A DNA stretch of 64,000 nt from Microbacterium sp. ProA8 (GCF_039905635.1 NZ_CP157000.1:3348001-3412000), one strand, 5' to 3'; shown: positions 16,986-26,026, counted from the stretch's first letter. The notes: generated from the sequence alone by a model not told the origin. A program made the numbers and translations.

Positions 16986-17073
16986 TCTGCAGAACTCCAC
17001 GGATCGGGGGTCGCCTGGGCCCACGTGGGGCCGAGCGGGGCGCGGTGCAACGCGATGCGTGGAGTTCTGCAGA
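16986..17073 (-). promoter_or_regulatory. Inverted repeat overlapping the menE translation start region
   Basis: Perfect 16-base arms, TCTGCAGAACTCCACG (16986-17001) and its complement (17058-17073), flank a GC-rich centre with a second palindrome GGCCCACGTGGGGCC. In the menB-menE transcript the 3' arm ends four bases before the menE ATG and holds its only GGAG, so folding would hide the ribosome site. Confidence 0.5.
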
Positions 17074-17085
17074 TCGCGATCAGCA

Positions 17086-18015
17086 TCAGAAGTGCCAGGG
17101 GTAGGGCGACCAGTCAGGGGCGCGCTTCTCGAGGAAGGCGTCGCGGCCCTCGACGGCCTCGTCGGTGCCGTAGGCCAGGCGGGTGGCCTCGCCGGCGAAC
17201 ACCTGCTGGCCGACCATGCCGTCGTCGACGGCGTTGAACGCGAACTTCAGCATGCGGATCGCGGTCGGCGACTTGGTGAGGATGGTCCGCGCCATGGCGA
17301 GGGCCTCCCGCTCGAGGTCGGCGTGCGGCACGACGCGGTTGACGGCGCCCATCTCGTACGCGCGCTGCGCGGAGTACTCCTCGGCGAGGAAGAACACCTC
17401 GCGGGCGAACTTCTGCCCGATCTGACGCGCGAAGTACGCCGAGCCGTAGCCTGCGTCGAACGAGCCGACATCCGCGTCGGTCTGCTTGAACCGGCCGTGC
17501 TCGGCCGACGCGATCGACAGGTCGCACACCACGTGCAGCGAGTGCCCGCCGCCCGCCGCCCAGCCCGGGATGACGGCGATGACGACTTTGGGCATGAAGC
17601 GGATCAGCCGCTGAACCTCGAGGATGTGGAGGCGACCGGCTCGAGCGGACGCCTCGGCCGGAACGGATGCCTCGTCTTCGGAGTACTTGTACCCATCGCG
17701 CCCGCGGATGCGCTGGTCGCCTCCCGAGCAGAACGCCCAGCCGCCGTCCTTCGCGCTCGGCCCGTTGCCGGTGAGCAGCACCACTCCGATGCGCGGATCC
17801 TGGCGCGCGATGTCGAGCGCGCGGTACAGCTCGTCGACGGTGTGCGGGCGGAAGGCGTTGCGTACCTCCGGACGGTGGAAGGCGATGCGGGCGATGCGCC
17901 CGTCCTTCGAGACGTGGGAGGTGATGTCGGTGTAGCCGCCCGTCTGCCCGTCGCTCTCGCCCTGGCCCGGTGCCGGCGACCACTCGTCCTCGTCGAACAG
18001 TTCCGAAACGCTCAC
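17086..18015 (-). CDS. menB: 1,4-dihydroxy-2-naphthoyl-CoA synthase
   Basis: A 309-residue crotonase-fold enzyme. The oxyanion-hole region lies around FCSGGDQ (96-101) and GWAAGGGHSL (151-160). QTDADVGSFD (178-187) places Asp180 where bicarbonate-dependent enzymes such as E. coli MenB have Gly. It therefore belongs with the bicarbonate-independent type known from Mycobacterium. S185 and D187 match known catalytic positions. It closes the second ring of OSB-CoA. The GTG start has TAGGCT six bases upstream. Confidence 0.95.
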   Translation of the reverse strand: MSVSELFDEDEWSPAPGQGESDGQTGGYTDITSHVSKDGRIARIAFHRPEVRNAFRPHTVDELYRALDIARQDPRIGVVLLTGNGPSAKDGGWAFCSGGDQRIRGRDGYKYSEDEASVPAEASARAGRLHILEVQRLIRFMPKVVIAVIPGWAAGGGHSLHVVCDLSIASAEHGRFKQTDADVGSFDAGYGSAYFARQIGQKFAREVFFLAEEYSAQRAYEMGAVNRVVPHADLEREALAMARTILTKSPTAIRMLKFAFNAVDDGMVGQQVFAGEATRLAYGTDEAVEGRDAFLEKRAPDWSPYPWHF

Positions 18016-18021
18016 CCGGCC

Positions 18022-18027
18022 AGCCTA
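18022..18027 (-). promoter_or_regulatory. -10 element of menB
   Basis: TAGGCT, six-base spacer, then GTG at 18015 on the minus strand. Confidence 0.5.
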
Positions 18028-18079
18028 GAGCCGCGCGTCGGCGAGCGTCATCGGGCAACCGGACGAGGCCGCCCGCAAC

Positions 18080-18085
18080 TACCCT
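18080..18085 (+). promoter_or_regulatory. -10 element of the lipoprotein-ECF transporter unit
   Basis: TACCCT, six-base spacer, then GTG at 18092. With the start so close there is no room for a leader riboswitch. Confidence 0.5.
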
Positions 18086-18091
18086 GGATCG

Positions 18092-18637
18092 GTGACCCCG
18101 ACTCTTCGCACCGTCGCCGCTGCCGCGGCATCCGCTGCCCTGCTGTTCACCCTCGTCGCCTGCGCCGGCAGCCCGGACGCGACCCCCACGCCGACGGAGA
18201 CCAAGACCGTCGCGATCCTCGACAGCGCCTGCGCCGACGACGCGGGGATCACGGTGGTGGTGGACGCGTCGACCCTCGAAGACGGGGACAGCAAGGAGTG
18301 GTGCATCGGCACCGACGAGACACTCGCCGCCGCGGACGCCCTCACCCTCGTGAACGTGTCGACCGAGGGCACCGAGGAGTACGGCGACCAGGTCGTGTGC
18401 CGCGTGAACGGCGTGCCTGCCGAAGACGTCGCGATTCCAGCCCCGGACGGCGCGGAGTACTTCGAGACCTGCGAGTCGATGCCTGCCGCCTTCGCGTACT
18501 GGGGGCTCTGGGTGAAGCCCGCGGGCGGTGAGTGGGCCTACGCCGAGGAGGGCCTCTCGACCCTCGAACTCGAGCCGGGCGAGTCGCTCGCGCTGCTCTA
18601 CACGCTGAACGGCGAGCCGGCCGCGCCGACCTCCTGA
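18092..18637 (+). CDS. Secreted lipoprotein linked to the ECF transporter
   Basis: 181 residues with a lipoprotein signal: a short N-terminus, a hydrophobic Ala/Leu core and the lipobox LVAC at about 21-24. The mature part has four further Cys, which could form two disulfides, in an acidic, Thr-rich, probably beta-rich domain. It ends one base before the transporter gene, so the two form an operon. This suggests an extracytoplasmic ligand-capture role. It may be related to the DUF4430 (transcobalamin-like) proteins seen with some ECF transporters, but I cannot establish that by eye. Confidence 0.7.
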   Translation: MTPTLRTVAAAAASAALLFTLVACAGSPDATPTPTETKTVAILDSACADDAGITVVVDASTLEDGDSKEWCIGTDETLAAADALTLVNVSTEGTEEYGDQVVCRVNGVPAEDVAIPAPDGAEYFETCESMPAAFAYWGLWVKPAGGEWAYAEEGLSTLELEPGESLALLYTLNGEPAAPTS

Positions 18638-18638
18638 G

Positions 18639-21600
18639 ATGACCTTCCGACCCGGTCCTCTGCGTGCCGCGGCGATCCTCGCCGCAGGGTTCGTGGTGGC
18701 CCGGGTCGTGTACCGCGTCCTCTTCCACGGCGCCGACGGCGACGGCGCGGTGCTGCTGGACCTGCCGGCCGTGCGGCTGCCCGCGCCGTTCGCGCACGTC
18801 GTGCTGCTGGGTCCCGTCACGGTCGATGGATTGTGGGATGCCGCAGCCGGCGCCCTCCCCATCGCCCTGTGCATCCTGGCGTTCGGGGGGCTGAACGCCC
18901 TCGTCGACCTCAACCGCGTGTTCGCGCGCGCGTCGCGCCGTGGCCCGCTCCGGGGCCTCGCCCGCGCCCTCGCCATCGCGGGCGCGACGCTCCCCTCGCT
19001 CGCCGACGGCGCCCGCGCGGTGCGGTTCGCGCAGCGACTCCGGGGCGAGCGCGGCGGACCACGGATGCTGCTGCCGCTGCTCGAACGCACGCTCGAGCGC
19101 GCCGGGGGCGTCGCGGCGGCGCTCGAGCTGCGCGGGTTCGCCGGACGCGGGCTCGACGGCGACTGCCTCGCACCGGTCGAGGCGCACGACGTCGAGATCG
19201 GGTTCGGGACGGCGGGCCGCGGCATCCGTCTCCCGCCGGAACTCGTCCTCGATGCCGGCACGCTGACCCTCGTGTCGGGTACGACCGGGTCGGGGAAGTC
19301 CACGCTGCTGCGGGCGATCGCGGGCCTGCACACCCACACGGACGGCGGCTGGATCGCCGGCTCGCTGCGGGTCGTCGGACACGAGCGCGTCCGGGTGCCC
19401 CCACGCGACCTGGCGCAGCGCGTGGGCGTCGTGCTGCAGCATCCGCGCGAGGCGTTCGCGACCGAGCGCGTCCGCGACGAGATCGGGCTCGCGCTCGAAC
19501 TCCGCGGCGTCGCACCGGTGATCGTCGCCACCCGAGCGGCCGAGGCGGCGGCGCGGGTCGGCGTGACCGCGCTGCTCGACCGCCCCACGCGAGGGCTGTC
19601 GGCCGGTGAGGCGACGCTCGTCGCGATCGCCGCCGCGATCGTCGAGCATCCGATCCTGCTGCTGGTCGACGAGCCGCTCGCCGACCTCGACGCCGACGCG
19701 CGTGGGCGGATCGCGGAGCTGCTCGACGCCCTGGCGCACGAGGCGGGCATGTGCGTCATCGTCGCCGAGCATCGGATCGCGACGCTGTCGGGGGTCGCCG
19801 ACACCGTCCTCCGCATCGACGGTGGCGTGGTGCGGGCCGCGGGAGCGGCCGGTGAAGGTTGGCGGTCGCCCGCGGAACCGGACGCGTCCGGATCGGAGCA
19901 CAGCGCGAGCGTTCGGGACTCGTCGTTCGCGCCCTGGGCGCCCGCCGGGCAGTTCGAACCCCGAGATGCCGCGCGAACCGCGCCGCCGACCGGGGCGGCG
20001 CCGTGCCCGTCGACGGCGCAGCCCCGGCGGTCCGCAGAACCCGTGCTGAGAGCCCGCGGCATCACGGTGAGCCACCGCGGCACGGTGGCCGTGTCGGCGG
20101 CCGACCTCGATCTGCAGGCAGGTGAGATCGTCGCACTCATCGGGCCCAACGGCGCCGGCAAGTCGAGCCTGCTCGCCGCGCTGGCCCTGCCCGACCGCAG
20201 GATGCGGGTCGCGTCGTCCGGACGGGTGGCGCTGGTGCCGGATGCCTCCGACGACCTGTTCGTCGTCGACAGTGTCGTGGCCGAGTGCCGCCGCGCCGAC
20301 CGGCGGGCGGCTCACCGTGCCCGGCACGGCGAGCGCGGCGTCGGCCCGGAATCGGCGGGCTCCCCCATCGGCGGACCCACCCAGGCGGGACGACGCCTTG
20401 TGCCCAGCGCGGACGCCACGGCCGCCCGGTTCGCCGGCTTCCTCGGCCTCGACCCCGCGGGCGGCGAGTTCGCGGCGCGGATGGCGGCGCATCCGCGTGA
20501 TCTCTCCGTGGGTGAGCGGCGCTGCCTCGCCATCGCCATCCAGCTCGCGGACACACCCACCGTGCTGCTCGTCGACGAGCCCACGCGAGGCCTCGACCCC
20601 GGCGCGCGGGGTGTGGTGTGGCGGGCGATACGCGGACTCGCCGAATCGGGGACCGCGGTGCTCGTCGCCTCGCACGAACCCGAGTCCGCAGCCCTCGCCG
20701 ACCGGGTGATGTCGATGGAGGCCGGCGTGCTGTCCATTGGGAGCACTGCCGCGTCCCGTGCCATCACTCCGCCTGAACACCGAGTCACGTCACCGGCTTC
20801 GGGCGCGCACGCACCCTCGGCGCGGGATCACACGGAGTTGCGGACGGCCCCACCACCCGCGGTCCGCCAGCCCAGTCACGCGGAGCCGCGGACCGCCCCA
20901 CCACCCGTGATCCGGCATCCCGGTCAGCCACCACGATCCCCGCGCGCGCGATCCGCTGCGCGCACGCTGGCGCCGCTCGCCCTTGCCGTCGCCAATCTCT
21001 TCGCGCTGGCGGCGTTCTGCTGGCCCCTCGTCGCGACCGCCGTGCCCGAGCAGGCGCATGCCGCCGTGCCGATCGCCGCCTTGGCGCTGGCGCCGCTGGC
21101 GGCGCTCGTCGTGATCGCGACGCTCGACGGCACGGTGCGGTCGAGCCATATGCTCGCGCTGCTGGGCACGCTCGCCGCGATCGGTGCCGCGGTGCGCATC
21201 GCCGGCACCGGCGTCGGCGGCGTCGAGGCCGTCTTCATCCTGCTGATCCTGGCCGGCCGAGCCTACGGCGCCCGCTTCGGAATGCTGCTCGGGATGGCGA
21301 CCATCGCCCTGTCCACCGTCATCACCGGCACGTTCGGTCCGTGGACGCCGTTCCAGATGTTCGCGTGCGCGTGGGTCGGCGCCCTGGCGGGGTTGCTCCC
21401 CCGCCGTCTCACCCGCGTCACCGAGATCGCGATGCTCTGCCTCTACGGCGTCGTCGCGTCGTACGGCTTCGGCCTGCTCATGAACCTGTGGTTCTGGCCC
21501 TTCGCCGTGGGGTCCGGCACGGGCATCTCGTACGACGGCGGCGCGCCGCTCGACGTCAACCTCTCGAGCTTCCTGCTGTACTCGCTCGTCACCTCGACGC

Positions 21601-21752
21601 TCAGCTGGGACACCCTCCGCGCCGTCACGACCGTCATCGGTCTGATCGTGGTGGGCCGGCCGATCCTCGCCGCCCTGCGCCGGGCGAAGCCGCTGGCGCC
21701 GCACACGCAGCACGCGTCCGCTCCTCGAGAGCGAGCATCTGCCCTATCGTGA
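18639..21752 (+). CDS. Single-chain ECF-type ABC transporter (T, A, A' and S parts fused)
   Basis: 1,037 residues. Residues 1-190 resemble an EcfT transmembrane/coupling protein, with helices ending in QRLRGERGG and LELRGFAGR. ATPase 1 has Walker A TTGSGKST (about 214-221), LSAGE (about 319) and Walker B LLLVDEP (about 340). A disordered linker follows (about 410-465). ATPase 2 has NGAGKSS (about 503-509), LSVGER (about 621) and LLVDEPTRGLD (about 642). After a Pro-rich linker, residues 770-1025 form an S-component-like membrane domain with about six helices. ECF importers bring in vitamins. The convergent metH gene makes cobalamin a reasonable guess. Confidence 0.82.
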   Translation: MTFRPGPLRAAAILAAGFVVARVVYRVLFHGADGDGAVLLDLPAVRLPAPFAHVVLLGPVTVDGLWDAAAGALPIALCILAFGGLNALVDLNRVFARASRRGPLRGLARALAIAGATLPSLADGARAVRFAQRLRGERGGPRMLLPLLERTLERAGGVAAALELRGFAGRGLDGDCLAPVEAHDVEIGFGTAGRGIRLPPELVLDAGTLTLVSGTTGSGKSTLLRAIAGLHTHTDGGWIAGSLRVVGHERVRVPPRDLAQRVGVVLQHPREAFATERVRDEIGLALELRGVAPVIVATRAAEAAARVGVTALLDRPTRGLSAGEATLVAIAAAIVEHPILLLVDEPLADLDADARGRIAELLDALAHEAGMCVIVAEHRIATLSGVADTVLRIDGGVVRAAGAAGEGWRSPAEPDASGSEHSASVRDSSFAPWAPAGQFEPRDAARTAPPTGAAPCPSTAQPRRSAEPVLRARGITVSHRGTVAVSAADLDLQAGEIVALIGPNGAGKSSLLAALALPDRRMRVASSGRVALVPDASDDLFVVDSVVAECRRADRRAAHRARHGERGVGPESAGSPIGGPTQAGRRLVPSADATAARFAGFLGLDPAGGEFAARMAAHPRDLSVGERRCLAIAIQLADTPTVLLVDEPTRGLDPGARGVVWRAIRGLAESGTAVLVASHEPESAALADRVMSMEAGVLSIGSTAASRAITPPEHRVTSPASGAHAPSARDHTELRTAPPPAVRQPSHAEPRTAPPPVIRHPGQPPRSPRARSAARTLAPLALAVANLFALAAFCWPLVATAVPEQAHAAVPIAALALAPLAALVVIATLDGTVRSSHMLALLGTLAAIGAAVRIAGTGVGGVEAVFILLILAGRAYGARFGMLLGMATIALSTVITGTFGPWTPFQMFACAWVGALAGLLPRRLTRVTEIAMLCLYGVVASYGFGLLMNLWFWPFAVGSGTGISYDGGAPLDVNLSSFLLYSLVTSTLSWDTLRAVTTVIGLIVVGRPILAALRRAKPLAPHTQHASAPRERASALS
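20831..20924 (+). repeat. Tandem duplication in the transporter linker
   Basis: Two adjacent units of 46 and 48 bases encode similar segments (LRTAPPPAV and PRTAPPPVI). They lie in the disordered linker between the second ATPase and the S-like domain, where length changes are tolerated. Confidence 0.55.
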
Positions 21753-21777
21753 AGGTCACGTGCCAGGAGGAGCCCAC

Positions 21778-22221
21778 GTGACCACAGCGATTCCCGCGAC
21801 AGCGACCTCGACCCCGGCGTCGAATCTCAGCGGCGCCTACCTGCCCGAGATCATCTCGCTCGCGAAGCGGGGACTGTTCTGGGCAGTCCTCTACGGGCTG
21901 TTCACGCGCGGCTCGCAGGGTGGCTGCGTCACTGCCACCGCCGCCGACGCCGCAGCCACCTGCTACACCGCGACACTCGAGCCGTCGCCGGTGGTGTGGG
22001 TCGCGATGGCCGTCGTCTTCGTCATCTCGCTGAGCCGGGCCTCTCGGGCCACCGAGACCTCCGTCGTCGTGCGCGTGCTCCGGCGGGCCGCCACCGCGAT
22101 GTGGGCTCTCCCGCTCCTCGCGGCGGTGATCGGCCTCGTGACCTTCTTCGCCGCCGATCCGGCCGCCTGGGTGCACACCACGCCGCCTCCGAACGTCACC
22201 GTCGAGATCACCACGCAATGA
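21778..22221 (+). CDS. Small membrane protein of unknown function
   Basis: 147 residues with three hydrophobic helices (roughly 30-45, 70-87 and 107-125), a Cys pair in the first loop (GGCVTAT and ATCYTAT) that may be a disulfide, and a short extracytoplasmic tail. I do not recognise the family. The GTG at 21778 was chosen because AGGAGG lies seven bases upstream. It follows the ECF gene by 25 bases and may belong to the same operon. Confidence 0.6.
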   Translation: MTTAIPATATSTPASNLSGAYLPEIISLAKRGLFWAVLYGLFTRGSQGGCVTATAADAAATCYTATLEPSPVVWVAMAVVFVISLSRASRATETSVVVRVLRRAATAMWALPLLAAVIGLVTFFAADPAAWVHTTPPPNVTVEITTQ

Positions 22222-22224
22222 AAC

Positions 22225-22253
22225 GACGGATGCCGCGGGCCGCGGCATCCGTC
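22225..22253. terminator. Bidirectional terminator between the membrane protein and metH
   Basis: GACGGATGCCGCGG and its complement (22225-22238 and 22240-22253) form a 14-bp palindrome between convergent genes. On the minus strand it is followed by GTTTCATT. Confidence 0.65.
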
Positions 22254-22269
22254 TCCTTCGCGTCGCAGG

Positions 22270-25200
22270 TCAGACCGAGAAGTACTTCGCCTCGGGGTGG
22301 TGGAAGACGAAGGCGTCGGTGGACTGCTCGGGGTGCAGCTGCAGCTCTTCGCTGAGCTCGACGCCCATGCGCTCGGGGCGCAGGAGCTCGACGACCTTGC
22401 GGCGGTCCTCCATGTCAGGGCATGCCGGGTAGCCGAGTGAGAAGCGGGCGCCGCGGTACTCCAGCTTGAACAGGCCGGCGGTCTCGGCCGGGTCCTCTCC
22501 CGAGAAGCCGAGCTCGGAGCGGATGCGGGCGTGCCAGAACTCGGCGAGCGCCTCGGTCAGCTGCATCACGAGCCCGTTGAGCTCGTAGTAGTCGCGGTAC
22601 TTGTCTCCGGCGAAGAGCTTCGCGGTGACCGAGTCGATGTGCGCGCCGGCCGTGACGAGCTGCACCGGCAGCACGTCGACGGCGCCCGACTCGCGCGAGC
22701 GGACGAAGTCGGCGAGGCACAGGTGACGGTCGCGGCGCTGGCGCGGGAAGTGGAATCGCAGTCGCTCGGTGCCGAGCTCCCCTCCACCCCCGGAGCCTGC
22801 GGCGTGCCCATCGATGCTGCCGCCGTCGGGCGCCAAGAGGCCTGCCGCTCCCAGCACGCCCGCCGGGTCGTCGCCGTGGTGCAGCACGACGACGTCGTTG
22901 CCCTCCGACACGACCGGGAAGTAGCCGTACGCGACCGACGCGTCGAGCATGCCCTCGCCGAGGATGCGGTCGAGCCAGTAGCGCAGCCGCGGCCGCCCTT
23001 CGGTGTCGACGAGCTGCTCGTACGTCGCGCCGTCCTCACCGCGGCCGGGCTTCAAGCCCCACTGCCCCATGAAGGTGGCGCGCTCGTCGAGGAAGGCGGC
23101 GTAGTCGTGCAGCGCGATGCCGCGGACGATGCGCGTGCCCCAGAACGGCGGAGCGGGCACGGGATTGTCGGATGCCACATCCGAGCGCGTCGGCATCGCC
23201 TCGGGCTCGGTGAGCGTGAGCTTCGAGCCGGCCGCGTGGCGGCGCTTCTTCAACGCCGGAAGCCCGACTGAGGCCGGGTCGGCGCCGCGCGCGATCTTCA
23301 CGAGCGGCTCCATGAGCGCCAGGCCCTCGAACGCGTCGCGGGCGTAGCGCACCTCACCGTCGAAGAGGCTCGCCAGGTCGTCCTCGACGTAGGCGCGGGT
23401 GAGCGCCGCGCCGCCGAGGATCACCGGCCACTTCGTGCCGAGGCCACGGGAGCGGAGCTCTTCGAGGTTCTCCTTCATGACGACGGTCGACTTCACGAGC
23501 AGGCCCGACATGCCGATGACATCGGCGTCGTGCTCCTCGGCCGCGGCGATGATGTCGGCGATCGGCTGCTTGATGCCGAGGTTCACGACGTCGTACCCGT
23601 TGTTGGTGAGGATGATGTCGACGAGGTTCTTGCCGATGTCGTGCACGTCGCCGCGGACCGTCGCGAGGACGATGCGGCCCTTGCCCGAGGCATCCGACTT
23701 CTCCATGTGCGGTTCGAGCAGCGCGACCGCGGTCTTCATCACCTCGGCGGACTGCAGCACGAACGGCAGCTGCATCTCGCCCGCGCCGAACCGCTCGCCG
23801 ACGATCTTCATGCCCTCGAGCAGGTGGTCGTTGATGATCTGCAGCGGGGCGAGCCCGCCCTCGCGTGCGAGGTCGAGGTCGGCCTCGAGGCCCTTGCCCT
23901 CGCCGTCGATGATGCGGCGCTCGAGCCGCTCGCCGACCGGCAGTGCGGCGAGCTCGGCGGCGCGCTGGTTGCGCAGCGCCGCGGTGTCGACGCCGGCGAA
24001 GAGGTCGAGCATCCGTGCCAGCGGGTCGTACGTGACGTTGCCGTCGGCGTCGTATTCGCGGCGGTCCCACACGAGGTCGAGGGCGACCTTGCGCTGCTCA
24101 TCGGAGATCGAGGCGAGCGGCACGATCTTCGCCGCGTCGATGATGCCCGAGGTCAGCCCGGCCTCGGCCGCCTCGTGCAGGAACGCCGAGTTCAGCACGC
24201 TGCGCGCGGCCGGGTTGAGCCCGAACGAGACGTTCGAGACGCCGAGGGTGGTGTTGATGCCGGGGTACTTCGCCGTGATCTGCCGGATCGCCTCGATGGT
24301 CTCGATGGCGTCGCGGCGGGTCTCCTCCTGGCCGGTCGCGATCGGGAACGTCAGGCAGTCGACGATGATGTCGCTGACCCGGAGGCCCCATTCGCCGACG
24401 AGCTCGTCGATGAGCCGGGTGGCGATCTGCACCTTGCCCTCGGTGGTGCGGGCCTGGCCGTGCTCGTCGATCGTCAGCGCCACGACGGCGGTGCCGTGCT
24501 CCTTCACGAGCGGCATGATGCGCCCGAAGCGGGAGGTCGGGCCGTCGCCGTCCTCGTAGTTCACGGAGTTGACGACCGGGCGCCCGCCGATGAGCTCGAG
24601 ACCCGCCGCGATGACCGCCGGCTCGGTCGAGTCGATGACGAGCGGCAGCGTCGACGCGCTCGCGAGGCGCGACACGACCTCGCGCATGTCGGCGGCGCCG
24701 TCGCGGCCGACGTAGTCGGTGCAGACGTCGAGCAGGTGCGCCCCCACGCGGATCTGGTCGCGCGCGATCTCGACGCAGTCGTCCCACCGCTCCTCGAGCA
24801 TGGCCTCCCGGAACGCCTTCGAGCCGTTCGCGTTGGTCCGCTCGCCGATCGCGAGGTACGACGCATCCTGCTGGAACGAGACGTGCTGGTACAGCGAGGC
24901 GACGCCGGGGTCCACGGTCGTTGAGCGAGCGAAGCGGGACGAAACGCCCTGAGCGCCTGCGGAATGCTCGGCCCGTTTCGTCTCGGTCGCTGGCGCTCCC
25001 TCGCTCAACGACCGGGAGGGGGCGTCGCGGAAGGGGCTCAGGCGCTCGACGACCGCGGCGAGGTGCTCGGGCGTCGTGCCGCAGCATCCTCCCACCAGCC
25101 CGAGTCCGAACTCGCGCACGAACTGCTCGTGCGCCGTCGCGAGCTCGGCGGGCGACAGCGGGTAGTGCGCGCCGTTCGCCCCGAGCACCGGCAGCCCGGC

Positions 25201-26019
25201 GTTCGGCATGCACGCGACCGGCACGGTGGCGTGCTTCGACAGGTGCCGCAGGTGCTCGCTCATCTCGGTCGGACCGGTGGCGCAGTTGAGGCCGATCGCG
25301 TCGACGCCGAGCGGCTCGATCGCGGTCAGCGCCGCGCCGATCTCGGACCCCATGAGCATGGTGCCGGTGGTCTCGACCGTCACCTCGACGAAGATGGGCA
25401 GACGGATGCCGCGGCTCACGATCGCCTGACGGCAGCCGTTGATGGCGGCCTTGGTCTGCAGGAGGTCCTGCGAGGTCTCGACGAGGAACGCATCGGCGCC
25501 GCCGTCGATGAGCCCCTCGGCCTGCAGCGCGAACGTCTGCTTCAGGTTGTCGTAGGTCGTGTGACCGAGGCTCGGGAGCTTCGTGCCCGGGCCCATCGAG
25601 CCGAGCACCCAGCGCAAGCGCCCGTCGACGGCCTCGGCCGCCTCGACGCGCTCGCGCGCGATGCGGGCCCCGGCGGCGGCGAGCTCGGCGATGCGGTCGT
25701 CGATGCCGTAGTCGCCGAGGTTCGACCAGTTCGCGCCGAAGGTGTTGGTCTCGACCGCGTCGACGCCGACCTCGAGGTACGCGTCATGGATCGCGGCGAC
25801 GACGTCCGGGCGCGAGACGTTGAGGATCTCGTTGCAGCCTTCGAGGCCCTGGAAATCCCCCTCGATCGACAGGTCGTAGCGCTGCAGCATCGTGCCCATG
25901 GCGCCGTCGGCGATCACGACCCGCTCGCGCACGCCCTCGAGCAGCTGCTGCGAGCGCTCCGGACGCGGCACGCCGTCGATGTCGAGGGCGAAGCGGGGTG
26001 CGGTGGAGACAGCGGTCAC
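22270..26019 (-). CDS. metH: Cobalamin-dependent methionine synthase
   Basis: 1,249 residues. The homocysteine-binding domain (1-330) has zinc ligands in GLNCATGP (about 243) and GGCCGTT (about 310). The folate-binding domain (about 375-640) contains ERTNANGSKAF. The cobalamin module (about 660-880) has the ligand His in DVHDIGKN (about 791). The AdoMet reactivation domain (about 920-1249) has LGYPACPD. It methylates homocysteine using methyl-folate. The linker at about 335-368 is encoded by an inverted intergenic-type repeat. The GTG at 26019 is preferred because TAAACT lies seven bases upstream; an in-frame extension to 26499 is antisense of the next gene. Confidence 0.96.
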   Translation of the reverse strand: MTAVSTAPRFALDIDGVPRPERSQQLLEGVRERVVIADGAMGTMLQRYDLSIEGDFQGLEGCNEILNVSRPDVVAAIHDAYLEVGVDAVETNTFGANWSNLGDYGIDDRIAELAAAGARIARERVEAAEAVDGRLRWVLGSMGPGTKLPSLGHTTYDNLKQTFALQAEGLIDGGADAFLVETSQDLLQTKAAINGCRQAIVSRGIRLPIFVEVTVETTGTMLMGSEIGAALTAIEPLGVDAIGLNCATGPTEMSEHLRHLSKHATVPVACMPNAGLPVLGANGAHYPLSPAELATAHEQFVREFGLGLVGGCCGTTPEHLAAVVERLSPFRDAPSRSLSEGAPATETKRAEHSAGAQGVSSRFARSTTVDPGVASLYQHVSFQQDASYLAIGERTNANGSKAFREAMLEERWDDCVEIARDQIRVGAHLLDVCTDYVGRDGAADMREVVSRLASASTLPLVIDSTEPAVIAAGLELIGGRPVVNSVNYEDGDGPTSRFGRIMPLVKEHGTAVVALTIDEHGQARTTEGKVQIATRLIDELVGEWGLRVSDIIVDCLTFPIATGQEETRRDAIETIEAIRQITAKYPGINTTLGVSNVSFGLNPAARSVLNSAFLHEAAEAGLTSGIIDAAKIVPLASISDEQRKVALDLVWDRREYDADGNVTYDPLARMLDLFAGVDTAALRNQRAAELAALPVGERLERRIIDGEGKGLEADLDLAREGGLAPLQIINDHLLEGMKIVGERFGAGEMQLPFVLQSAEVMKTAVALLEPHMEKSDASGKGRIVLATVRGDVHDIGKNLVDIILTNNGYDVVNLGIKQPIADIIAAAEEHDADVIGMSGLLVKSTVVMKENLEELRSRGLGTKWPVILGGAALTRAYVEDDLASLFDGEVRYARDAFEGLALMEPLVKIARGADPASVGLPALKKRRHAAGSKLTLTEPEAMPTRSDVASDNPVPAPPFWGTRIVRGIALHDYAAFLDERATFMGQWGLKPGRGEDGATYEQLVDTEGRPRLRYWLDRILGEGMLDASVAYGYFPVVSEGNDVVVLHHGDDPAGVLGAAGLLAPDGGSIDGHAAGSGGGGELGTERLRFHFPRQRRDRHLCLADFVRSRESGAVDVLPVQLVTAGAHIDSVTAKLFAGDKYRDYYELNGLVMQLTEALAEFWHARIRSELGFSGEDPAETAGLFKLEYRGARFSLGYPACPDMEDRRKVVELLRPERMGVELSEELQLHPEQSTDAFVFHHPEAKYFSV
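24915..25015. repeat. Inverted repeat inside metH (translated)
   Basis: Arms at 24915-24947 and 24974-25015 belong to the same family as the copies at 15702 and 29709. Here they lie within coding sequence and are read in frame as a Ser/Ala/Arg/Thr-rich linker between the homocysteine and folate domains. Confidence 0.75.
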
Positions 26020-26026
26020 CCGCGCG

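Noticed and set aside
17114..20161. A 1,015-codon frame on the minus strand across menB and the ECF gene
   Set aside because: It is out of frame with menB and antisense to the transporter, whose Walker motifs are clear on the plus strand. Ser/Arg-rich composition shows it is not coding.
14179..22253. GATGCC/GGCATC palindromes as a CRISPR array or regulator site
   Set aside because: They occur singly at gene ends and not as spaced direct repeats. They are best explained as terminators.
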